Positions 1 to 6,684 of a DNA stretch of 55,464 nucleotides are shown here, one piece after another (positions within the stretch are counted from its first letter, which is position 1; each line of letters begins with the position of its first letter). The DNA is from CAZCQP01 sp964500895. Lineage in GTDB: Bacteria; Bacillota; Clostridia; Lachnospirales; JAISER01. The DNA lies in contig CAZCQP010000015.1 of NCBI GenBank assembly GCA_964500895.1, positions 1 to 55,464 on the forward strand, read 5' to 3'. A program made the translations under genes and the position numbers. The notes beneath the pieces are model-generated. The model did no database searches, was not told where the DNA came from, and saw only the letters and a list, made by a program, of their open reading frames with translations.

Positions 1-52
1 CCCCTGTTACAGCCGTGAAAGGGCCGTGTCTTAACCGCTTGACCAACGGGCC
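1..52 (-). tRNA. tRNA-Glu (anticodon TTC), cut by the window edge
   Basis: Read on the minus strand, the sequence starts GGCCCGTTGGTCAAGCGGTT and continues through the D arm and an anticodon stem-loop with CCCTTTCAC. TTC falls at tRNA positions 34-36. This is the 5' two-thirds of a bacterial tRNA-Glu; the T arm and acceptor 3' strand lie outside the window. Confidence 0.93.
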
Positions 53-69
53 GTTACTCAACGAAGGCT

Positions 70-98
70 ATTATAGCCTATAACCCGACAGAAGTCAA
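70..98 (-). promoter_or_regulatory. Promoter of the tRNA-Glu gene
   Basis: On the minus strand a TTGACT -35 box (93-98) and a perfect TATAAT -10 box (70-75) are separated by 17 bp. Transcription would start near position 63, about 10 nt before the mature tRNA 5' end at 52. Spacing and box quality fit a strong housekeeping sigma promoter for a stable RNA. Confidence 0.8.
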
Positions 99-130
99 TA
101 GGTTTTTTCAAAAAATTTTAAAAAATTTGT

Positions 131-742
131 CTAGGGTTTAAAAATGTTAATAAGAATCGGGGAAAGTAATAATTCAGCAAATACTGCCAATAAAACCAAA
201 AGAATGCTTTGTACTAAAATGAACCCATAAGCAGGCAACGGGTTTTGGTAACCCAAACGTCGGTCTTTTTTTGCGGTGGAAAAACGAATGCTGTGGCCAG
301 CAGTAAAAAAACAGGCAGCAACGGCCAGTACATTTTGGGGTAATGTGGTGGCAAGAAAAGTGCCAAGGCCAGACATGCCAAAGGCGCCATGCAAAAGTGC
401 GGCGGTGAAACCCAGGGTGCCCCCTTTCACGGCTAAAAGCAGCAGGGCGGCAAAAGTTCCCCCAGGTGCAAAGGCTAAAAGCCAAATGGCCACCGGCATT
501 TTACCTTGCTTAAACAGTGTGGTGGCCAGCACATCCGCCCTGGGCGAAGCCGAAACGTTTCCCATATGCTGCATGTAGGCAAGCAGGCCAGGGGTGGTGG
601 TGTCTAACTGGGACCGGTCCATGGCAGAGACGGAAAGCGAACCCAATACAAGGCCACATAAAAAGCAAAGGCCGCAAAGCATTAAAGTGCCCTGATCCTT
701 GTTTAACCGTACATTTTCCCGCCGCTGGATTTGCCGTCTCAA
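131..742 (-). CDS. spoIIM: Stage II sporulation protein M (SpoIIM)
   Basis: A polytopic membrane protein of the SpoIIM/DUF95 family, about 203 residues. In Bacillus, SpoIIM works with SpoIID and SpoIIP in septal peptidoglycan remodelling and engulfment in the mother cell. The N-terminus is basic, followed by a hydrophobic segment (about residues 20-40), an extracellular-type loop, then several long hydrophobic helices to the C-terminus, as in the family. The assigned start is TTG at 742, directly downstream of a GC-rich hairpin whose 3' arm supplies a GGGCGGG purine stretch. A sigma-E-like -10 box lies in that hairpin loop. The exact start is uncertain because no classical ribosome binding site is visible. 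Confidence 0.88.
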   Translation of the reverse strand: MRRQIQRRENVRLNKDQGTLMLCGLCFLCGLVLGSLSVSAMDRSQLDTTTPGLLAYMQHMGNVSASPRADVLATTLFKQGKMPVAIWLLAFAPGGTFAALLLLAVKGGTLGFTAALLHGAFGMSGLGTFLATTLPQNVLAVAACFFTAGHSIRFSTAKKDRRLGYQNPLPAYGFILVQSILLVLLAVFAELLLSPILINIFKP

Positions 743-748
743 AATAAA

Positions 749-796
749 CCCGCCCTTTCTGCGCTACTTTTACAGTGTATGCGCAGAAAGGGCGGG
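749..796 (-). terminator. Long hairpin between nudix gene and spoIIM
   Basis: A perfect 16-bp inverted repeat (749-764 with 781-796) has a 16-nt loop. On the minus strand the 3' arm is followed by TTTATTTTG, so it can terminate nudix-gene transcription. It also covers the region just before the spoIIM start and could mask its ribosome binding site in read-through RNA. Confidence 0.75.
774..781 (-). promoter_or_regulatory. Sigma-E-like -10 box for spoIIM
   Basis: CATACACT on the minus strand matches the mother-cell sigma-E -10 consensus (CATACANT). It lies in the loop of the 749-796 hairpin, about 32 nt upstream of the spoIIM start. The -35 side (AACATGT, about 15 bp upstream) is weak. The family precedent, spoIIM being a sigma-E gene in Bacillus, makes it plausible; the site itself is inferred. 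Confidence 0.4.
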
Positions 797-803
797 ACAT
801 GTT

Positions 804-1334
804 TTAAAATGAATGCTGCTGGTACGCCAGCAGTGCGGAAATGGTCTTGCTGTCAATAATTTCCCCAGAGAAAATCATGGCAATGGCTTCCTCAAGCGTG
901 TACGTTTCCACGGATACAAATTCATCGGGGTCTAAGTGCACCGTGCCCGGTGTTAAATTGGTGGCCAAATAAATGTGCAGCACTTCTGTGCAAAAGCCGA
1001 TGGCGGAATACATGGCGAACATAGAAACCATGTTGCCCGCTTTGTAGCCCGTTTCTTCTTCCAGCTCCCGGGTGGCGCAATCCAGGGGGTCTTCTCCTTT
1101 TTCAAGAGTGCCCGCCGGAATTTCCAGCACCATCTTCTTGGCCGGGTGGCGGTATTGGCGCACCAGCAAAATGCGCCCGTCTGGCAGCACTGGCAAAATG
1201 GCCGCCGCCCCAATGTGCACCACCACTTCCCGAATGGCTTGGCGGCCGTCTGGCAAGGTGATGGTGTCCTGCACCACGTCTATAATTTTTCCTTTATATA
1301 CCGGATGGGATTGAATCAGTGTGTATGGTTCCAT
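804..1334 (-). CDS. nudF: NUDIX hydrolase, ADP-ribose pyrophosphatase type
   Basis: Hydrolyses ADP-ribose (and related nucleoside diphosphate compounds) to AMP and ribose-5-phosphate. The NUDIX box is complete in the middle of the 176-residue protein: G-T-L-E-K-G-E then R-E-L-E-E-E-T-G, with the metal-binding glutamates present. The N-terminal beta strands and length fit the NudF/YqkG group. The start is ATG 1334, preceded at 5 nt by GGAGG; a GTG at 1346 is in frame but lies on the ribosome binding site. It begins 22 nt after asnS, so the two are probably co-transcribed, and it ends at the 749-796 hairpin. Confidence 0.9.
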   Translation of the reverse strand: MEPYTLIQSHPVYKGKIIDVVQDTITLPDGRQAIREVVVHIGAAAILPVLPDGRILLVRQYRHPAKKMVLEIPAGTLEKGEDPLDCATRELEEETGYKAGNMVSMFAMYSAIGFCTEVLHIYLATNLTPGTVHLDPDEFVSVETYTLEEAIAMIFSGEIIDSKTISALLAYQQHSF

Positions 1335-1355
1335 AGCAACCTCCACTTCCTAAGC

Positions 1356-2744
1356 TTAAAATTCTGCGTTGTTCACGGTGCGGGGGAAGGGGATGGTATC
1401 CCGGATGTTGGCAATACCTGTAATATACATCATCAGCCGCTCGAAGCCCAGGCCGTAGCCAGAGTGCTTCACGCTGCCGTATTTGCGCAAATCCATGTAC
1501 CACCAGTAGTCCTCGGTTTTAAGGCCCAGTTCTTCCAGGCGGGCCAGCAGACGGTCGTACCGTTCTTCTCTTTGGCTGCCCCCGATAATTTCCCCAATGC
1601 CGGGCACCAGCAAGTCTGTGGCGGCCACGGTGTTGCCGTCTTCGTTCAGCCGCATGTAGAAAGCTTTAATGTCTTTGGGGTAGTCCGTAACGAACACAGG
1701 TTTTTTAAACACTTGCTCTGTAATATACCGTTCATGCTCCGTTTGAATGTCCATGCCCCATTTCACCGGGTAGTCAAACTTTACATCTGCTTTTTCCAGC
1801 AGTTCAATGGCTTTCGTGTAGGTAATGGCTCCAAAGTCTGCATCCACCAAGGCGTGCAGCCGTTCCAAAAGCCCTTGATCCACAAACTGGTTAAAAAACT
1901 CCATTTCTTCCGGGGCGTTTTCAAGCACGTATCGCACCACGTATTTCAGCATGTTTTCCGCCAGGTTCAGAATGTCTTTCAGTTCTGCAAAAGCCACTTC
2001 CGGCTCAATCATCCAGAACTCGGCGGCGTGGCGGGTGGTGTTGGAGTTTTCTGCCCGGAAGGTGGGGCCAAAGGTGTAAACGTCTCTAAAGCCCATGGCA
2101 AAGGTTTCTGCGGAAAGCTGGCCGCTTACAGTCAGGCTGGCCATTTTGCCGAAAAAGTCTTCTTTAAAGTCTACATCCCCTTCTTTGCTTTTGGGAACGT
2201 TGGCTAAGTCCATGGTGGTCACTTTAAACATTTCCCCGGCACCTTCGCAGTCGCTGGCGGTGATGATGGGGGTGTGGACGTTCACAAAGCCATTTTCATT
2301 AAAAAACTTGTGAATGGCAAAGCTGGCCAAGGAACGCACCCGGAACACAGCGGAAAAAGTGTTGGTGCGGGGGCGCAAATGGGCAATGGTGCGCAAGTAT
2401 TCCAAAGTGTGCCGCTTCTTTTGCAGGGGGTAGTCCGAAGGGGATTCTCCTTCCACCACAATGGCGGTGGCCTTCACTTCAAAAGGTTGCTTGGCCCCGG
2501 GGCTTTCCACCACTATGCCTTCCACAGTGATGCTGGAACCAACCCCCAGCTTGGCTACGGTGTTGAAGTTTTCTAAATTATTATCAAAAACCACTTGAAT
2601 GGTTTTAAAGAATGTGCCGTCGTTCAGTTCAATAAAGCCAAAGTTTTTATTATCCCGTACTGTGCGAACCCAGCCCCCCAGGGTGATTTTCTGGTTCAAA
2701 TAATCGTCCGTTTTTCTAAAAATGTCTTTCACTTTCGTGTACAT
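1356..2744 (-). CDS. asnS: Asparaginyl-tRNA synthetase
   Basis: Class II aminoacyl-tRNA synthetase of 462 residues that charges tRNA-Asn with asparagine in the cytoplasm. The N-terminal OB-fold anticodon-binding domain (about 1-115, with the VGGWVRT-like start, here LGGWVRTVRDNK) is followed by the class II catalytic core. Motif 2 is FRAEN, and motif 3 is GFERL near the C-terminus, followed by IRDTIPFPRT. AsnRS rather than AspRS is supported by the length and the absence of the bacterial AspRS insertion domain. AAAAGGAG lies upstream of ATG 2744. It heads the minus-strand run asnS-nudF-spoIIM. Confidence 0.96.
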   Translation of the reverse strand: MYTKVKDIFRKTDDYLNQKITLGGWVRTVRDNKNFGFIELNDGTFFKTIQVVFDNNLENFNTVAKLGVGSSITVEGIVVESPGAKQPFEVKATAIVVEGESPSDYPLQKKRHTLEYLRTIAHLRPRTNTFSAVFRVRSLASFAIHKFFNENGFVNVHTPIITASDCEGAGEMFKVTTMDLANVPKSKEGDVDFKEDFFGKMASLTVSGQLSAETFAMGFRDVYTFGPTFRAENSNTTRHAAEFWMIEPEVAFAELKDILNLAENMLKYVVRYVLENAPEEMEFFNQFVDQGLLERLHALVDADFGAITYTKAIELLEKADVKFDYPVKWGMDIQTEHERYITEQVFKKPVFVTDYPKDIKAFYMRLNEDGNTVAATDLLVPGIGEIIGGSQREERYDRLLARLEELGLKTEDYWWYMDLRKYGSVKHSGYGLGFERLMMYITGIANIRDTIPFPRTVNNAEF

Positions 2745-2845
2745 GTTGTGCCACTCCTTTTCTCAAACAATCTTTTACTATTTTGCCCTAAAGCAGCAAA
2801 TATTGCAACTAAAAAATAAAATTTTTCCAAAGCAACAGAACAATA

Positions 2846-2854
2846 TGGTATAAT
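2846..2854 (+). promoter_or_regulatory. Extended -10 promoter of the comEA operon
   Basis: TGGTATAAT is a perfect -10 hexamer (2849-2854) with the TG extension, about 43 nt upstream of the comEA start. No good -35 box is visible (the correct distance holds TCCAAA), which fits an extended -10 promoter. It lies in the 152-bp divergent region between asnS and comEA. Confidence 0.55.
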
Positions 2855-2896
2855 TTGTAAAATATAAAAAAATAACAAATTATAGGGGTGGTTGTA

Positions 2897-3505
2897 ATGG
2901 AGGCAAAAAAACGAACAATCATCATAACCGGGGCGTTGGTTGCCGCATTGGTTATTTCTGTTGGGTACTATGGTTTTAGGGCAAAGGCACCGGTTACGCT
3001 GGTGACGGCAGAGGGCACAACCGCTGTACCGGCGGTTGCAGTTACAGAGGAAAGCGACCAAGCCAATGCGGAAGCGGTGACCATGGTGCAAGTACACGTA
3101 GCCGGTGCGGTGAATGCCCCCGGGGTTTACACTTTGCCGGAGGGCAGCCGGGTGGCAAATGCGGTGGACATGGCAGGGGGAATGACCCCGGAAGCGGATA
3201 CAAAACTGAACCTGGCCAGACTAATCACAGACGGGGAACAAATTCTTGTGCCAAAAGCGGGAGAAAGTGTTGACAAAACTGCATTTGTGGAAGACAATAG
3301 GAATAATGAATCATTGGTGAACATCAACACCGCCACCCTCTCCCAGCTTACTGCGCTGCCGGGTGTGGGCGATGCCATTGCCGCCCGCATCATTGAATAC
3401 CGGGAAGCCAACAACGGCTTTCAAACGAAGATGGAACTTTTGCAGGTGAAAGGCATTGGGGAGAAAACATATGAGGTCTTGGAAAATTTGATATCGGTTT
3501 ATTAA
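2897..3505 (+). CDS. comEA: ComEA-type competence DNA-binding protein
   Basis: Membrane-anchored DNA receptor of the natural transformation machinery. One N-terminal transmembrane segment (about residues 7-27) is followed by a SLBB domain (about 58-115, VHVAGAVNAPGVY) and two C-terminal helix-hairpin-helix motifs (about 140-202, NINTATLSQL...LPGVGDAIAARI and LLQVKGIGEKTYEVL). The domain order is that of Gram-positive ComEA. The start is ATG 2897, with AGGGGTGG 5 nt upstream; the GTG at 2888 is on the ribosome binding site. It heads a plus-strand run that also holds comEC. No comEB lies between, and a two-component system takes its place. Confidence 0.93.
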   Translation: MEAKKRTIIITGALVAALVISVGYYGFRAKAPVTLVTAEGTTAVPAVAVTEESDQANAEAVTMVQVHVAGAVNAPGVYTLPEGSRVANAVDMAGGMTPEADTKLNLARLITDGEQILVPKAGESVDKTAFVEDNRNNESLVNINTATLSQLTALPGVGDAIAARIIEYREANNGFQTKMELLQVKGIGEKTYEVLENLISVY

Positions 3506-3523
3506 TATTTGAGGAAGTGTGAC

Positions 3524-4219
3524 ATGGCATACAGCGTGTTGGTTGTGGATGACGAAAAGCTTATTGTCAAAGGAATTAAATTCAGCCTTCAGCAAGACGG
3601 CATGGACGTGGACACCGCTTTTGACGGGGAGGAAGCGTTGCGGCTGGTGAAGGCTAAAAACTATAACTTAATTGTGTTGGACGTGATGCTGCCCAAGGTG
3701 GACGGCTTGGAAGTATGCCAGCAAATTCGGGAATTTAGCGCCGTGCCCATCATTATGGTTACCGCCAAAGGGGACGACATGGACAAAATTATGGGGCTGG
3801 AATACGGCGCAGACGACTACATTACAAAGCCCTTTAACATTCTGGAACTAAAGGCCCGCATCAAGGCCATTTTGCGCCGGAGCGTGCAAAACATGGGGGT
3901 GCAAAAGGCCAAAGAGAAGCCCAACACCTTAAATGTGCGGGATTTGGCGTTGGAGCGGGAGTCTCGCCGGGTGTTTTTAAACGGCCAGGAGGCTTATTTA
4001 ACGGCCAAAGAATTCGACCTTTTGGAACACTTTATGTTAAACCCAGGCAAAGTATACAGCAGAGAAAACTTGTTAAAAACCGTGTGGGGTGCAGATTACC
4101 CGGGGGATGTGCGCACGGTGGATGTGCATGTGCGCCGTTTGCGGGAGAAAATTGAAGAAAACCCCAGCACGCCGCAATATATTCATACAAAATGGGGTGT
4201 AGGTTATTATTTTCAATAA
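3524..4219 (+). CDS. OmpR/PhoB-family response regulator
   Basis: DNA-binding response regulator of 231 residues. The receiver domain (1-120) has the acidic pair D9-D10, the phospho-acceptor D53 in VLDVMLP, and the conserved lysine in ITKPF. The C-terminal winged helix (about 130-231) ends with the typical VDVHVRRLREKIE and GVGYYF. The start is ATG 3524 after GAGGAAGTG. It is 16 nt downstream of comEA and overlaps the open frame of the partner kinase. Closest in look to PhoP/WalR/ResD-type regulators, but the stimulus cannot be told from sequence. Confidence 0.93.
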   Translation: MAYSVLVVDDEKLIVKGIKFSLQQDGMDVDTAFDGEEALRLVKAKNYNLIVLDVMLPKVDGLEVCQQIREFSAVPIIMVTAKGDDMDKIMGLEYGADDYITKPFNILELKARIKAILRRSVQNMGVQKAKEKPNTLNVRDLALERESRRVFLNGQEAYLTAKEFDLLEHFMLNPGKVYSRENLLKTVWGADYPGDVRTVDVHVRRLREKIEENPSTPQYIHTKWGVGYYFQ

Positions 4220-5636
4220 TTGGGCCAAAGGCTTTTTTTTCAGCTGGCGGTGGAAGCTGTTTTTTGTCTTTCTCATCGTAAGCTTTGCGCCCCTGTTGTT
4301 TTTGTTTTCCACCATGTTAACGTCCATGAAGGACTACTACCAAAAAGACCGGGAGAGCAAGCTTTTGCAATCTGCCACCATCATGGCGGGCAGTTTTTCC
4401 GGCGCAAGCTGGGAATCTACCGCCTATACTGTTGCCCCCTTTGCCCGGGAAATAGAAGACAAAAGCAAAGAGGGCAACTTTCGTGTGCTTATTGTAGACA
4501 ACAAAGGCCTGGTGCTGAATGATTCCAACCTGGCGGAAGTGGGCAAAACATTAATCATCCCGGAGGTTAGTTCAGCTCTGCAAAAAAACAACCGGGTGAC
4601 CACCCACGGGGAGGAAAAGGCGGTGTATGCCGCAGCTTCTATTGTGAACGAGCGTTCGGAAAAGGTGGGCGCTGTGTTGTTGGTGGCTTCCATTGTGGAT
4701 ATTTTTGAAGCCATTTCGGAAATACAAAAAAAGCTGCTGCTTTTTGCCATGCTCATTGTGCTGGTGCTTTTGGTGCTGGTGTTTTTCATTTCCCAGCTGC
4801 TTTTAGAGCCTATTAAAGCATTTTTAAAAGTGGTGCAGAAAATGGCGCAGGGCCATTTAACAGAGCGCATCCAGCTAAAAGGCCACGATGAATTTACAGA
4901 ACTGGCCGCCGCCTTTAACCAAATGGCGGAAAAGCTGAACGAGGTGGAAAAGACAAGGGAAACTTTTGTATCTAATGTGTCTCATGAGCTGAAAACCCCT
5001 TTAAGCGGCATTAAAGTGCTGACAGAATCCATCTTGCTGGAGCAGGACGTGCCGCCGGAAATGCACACAGAGTTTTTGCAAGACATTAATTCTGAAATTG
5101 ACCGGATGACCTATATTGTGAACGACTTGCTGAACCTGGTGAAATTGGACCAACGGGAAATTCCCTTAAATATGACTCAGGTAGATTTAAATAAATTGGT
5201 GGACGACATTCTCAAGCGTCTGTCTCCCTTGGCTGGTCAAAAGGATATTGAGCTGCTTTTAGAAGACATTCGCCCTGTCACCATTACAGCAGATGAAATG
5301 AAGCTAACGCTGGCCCTTTCCAACCTGGTGGAAAACGGGGTGAAATACACCCCCCAAGGCGGTCGGGTGAAAGTGATTGTGGATGCAGACCATCAAAACG
5401 CTTTTGTTACCGTGCAGGATACAGGCATTGGCATTAGCGAGGAAGAGCAGAGCAAAATTTTCAACCGCTTTTACCGGGTGGATAAAACAAGAGACAGGGA
5501 AACTGGCGGCACCGGTTTGGGGCTGTCTATTACCCATTCCACTGTGCTTTTGCATAACGGCAGCATTAAAGTCATTAGCAAAGAGCAGGAAGGTAGCACT
5601 TTTGTGGTGCGCCTGCCCATTCACCAGCCGGGTTGA
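4206..5636 (+). CDS. Sensor histidine kinase, probable ATT start
   Basis: Partner kinase of the preceding regulator. Order: N-terminal membrane helix, short extracytoplasmic sensor (about residues 45-165), second membrane helix, HAMP, HisKA with the phospho-histidine in SHELKTPLSG, then HATPase with N box NLVENGVKYT, G1 DTGIGIS and G2 GGTGLGLSI. No ATG, GTG or TTG lies upstream of the first membrane helix in this frame. The first possible start codons after the in-frame stop at 4200 are ATT 4206 or 4209, behind GGGGTGTAGG. Starting at TTG 4296 or ATG 4314 would remove most of that helix. With an ATT start the gene overlaps the regulator's stop, suggesting coupled translation. Confidence 0.88.
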   Translation: MIFNNWAKGFFFSWRWKLFFVFLIVSFAPLLFLFSTMLTSMKDYYQKDRESKLLQSATIMAGSFSGASWESTAYTVAPFAREIEDKSKEGNFRVLIVDNKGLVLNDSNLAEVGKTLIIPEVSSALQKNNRVTTHGEEKAVYAAASIVNERSEKVGAVLLVASIVDIFEAISEIQKKLLLFAMLIVLVLLVLVFFISQLLLEPIKAFLKVVQKMAQGHLTERIQLKGHDEFTELAAAFNQMAEKLNEVEKTRETFVSNVSHELKTPLSGIKVLTESILLEQDVPPEMHTEFLQDINSEIDRMTYIVNDLLNLVKLDQREIPLNMTQVDLNKLVDDILKRLSPLAGQKDIELLLEDIRPVTITADEMKLTLALSNLVENGVKYTPQGGRVKVIVDADHQNAFVTVQDTGIGISEEEQSKIFNRFYRVDKTRDRETGGTGLGLSITHSTVLLHNGSIKVISKEQEGSTFVVRLPIHQPG

Positions 5637-5651
5637 TGTGTGCAGCTGTAG

Positions 5652-5673
5652 GGGCGGCCATTGGCCGTCCGAA
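5652..5673. repeat. GC-rich palindrome before gerM
   Basis: The 62-bp gap between the kinase and gerM holds an imperfect palindrome, GGGGCGGCCATTGGCCGTCC. It has no T tract and is followed by the gerM ribosome binding site AAGGGTG. It may be a dispersed intergenic palindrome or an mRNA processing hairpin. Confidence 0.4.
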
Positions 5674-5698
5674 ATCTTAAATAAAGGGTGTAAAAACC

Positions 5699-6673
5699 AT
5701 GCAGCATAAACAAAAAGTGATTTTTGGGCTTATCGGCTTGCTCCTTTGCCTGGCGGTTATTGGGGCGGTCTACATGGCCCCAGGGCGGGAAGAAGGCAAC
5801 AAGCTACAGGTAGATGTTTATTTTTTAAACCCCCAAACCCAAACGTTGGAGCCGGAAACCCATTTCATTGATATGGGCGAAAACAACCAGATGGCGGAAG
5901 CAGTGTTAAAACTTTTATACAACGGGCCCAAATCTAAAAATCTGGTGAAAACTTTTCCAGACGATGTGGCTTTTTTAGACGGCCGTGTGGTGTTAAGCGA
6001 TGTGCAGGAGGAAGGGCTGCTGGAGGTGGAGTTTTCCAAGGAGTACATGGATATGCTACCTACGGCAGAGCAGTATTTTCGTGCGTCTTTAGTGTGGAGC
6101 ATGACTGAGCTGCCTTTTATTAAAGATGTGGTCATTTACACCAACGCCATGGAGCTGGCACGCACAGATGGCTTACCCATGGGGCGGTTAAACCGAAGCA
6201 ACATGGTCATTAACCCCGTCATTTCCCCAAGCAAAGTGGACGTGCAACGGGTGCGGCTGTATTTCTATAGCACAGAGGACAAAATGTTGGCACCGGAAGA
6301 ACGTAACGTTCAAGTGAACCCGGACTGGCCCATTGAAAAATACATTGTAGAGCAGTTGATTGCCGGGCCAAGGACAAAGGGGTTTGTAGCCATCATGCCG
6401 CCGGAAACAAAAATCCGGGGGGACGTGAAAACTGAAGACAAGGTGTGTTATGTGAATTTAAGCAGCGACTTTGCCAGCAAAACCAATGCCACCGGGGACT
6501 TATTGCTGTACTATTTGTACGGGGTGGTGAACAGCCTAACCGAGCTGCCGGACGTGGACAAGGTGCAGTTTTTAATTGAGTCTGAAAAGATTGAAAACTA
6601 TAAAGGCACGCTGGATTTAAGCAAGCCCATTGAACGGGATGAAAGGTTTATTGTGCAGCAGCAAGAGCCGTAA
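5699..6673 (+). CDS. gerM: GerMN-domain (sporulation/germination) protein
   Basis: A 324-residue protein with a single N-terminal membrane anchor (about 7-27) and two tandem GerMN domains on the outside (about 38-165 and 185-310). Both carry the family pattern, with VVIYTNAMELA in the first and VNLSSDFASK in the second. In Bacillus, GerM is a mother-cell protein needed for engulfment-stage assembly and germination. The repeated-domain layout and length match GerM, though single GerMN proteins of other roles exist. It sits 62 bp after the sensor kinase and 11 bp before comEC, so it shares their operon despite its sporulation role. Confidence 0.85.
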   Translation: MQHKQKVIFGLIGLLLCLAVIGAVYMAPGREEGNKLQVDVYFLNPQTQTLEPETHFIDMGENNQMAEAVLKLLYNGPKSKNLVKTFPDDVAFLDGRVVLSDVQEEGLLEVEFSKEYMDMLPTAEQYFRASLVWSMTELPFIKDVVIYTNAMELARTDGLPMGRLNRSNMVINPVISPSKVDVQRVRLYFYSTEDKMLAPEERNVQVNPDWPIEKYIVEQLIAGPRTKGFVAIMPPETKIRGDVKTEDKVCYVNLSSDFASKTNATGDLLLYYLYGVVNSLTELPDVDKVQFLIESEKIENYKGTLDLSKPIERDERFIVQQQEP

Positions 6674-6684
6674 GGGGGAGGGCC

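Noticed and set aside
975..2207. A 410-codon plus-strand open frame
   Set aside because: It lies wholly antisense to the nudix gene and asnS, has no ribosome binding site, is very rich in His, Phe, Gln and Val as expected of an antisense shadow, and matches no family.
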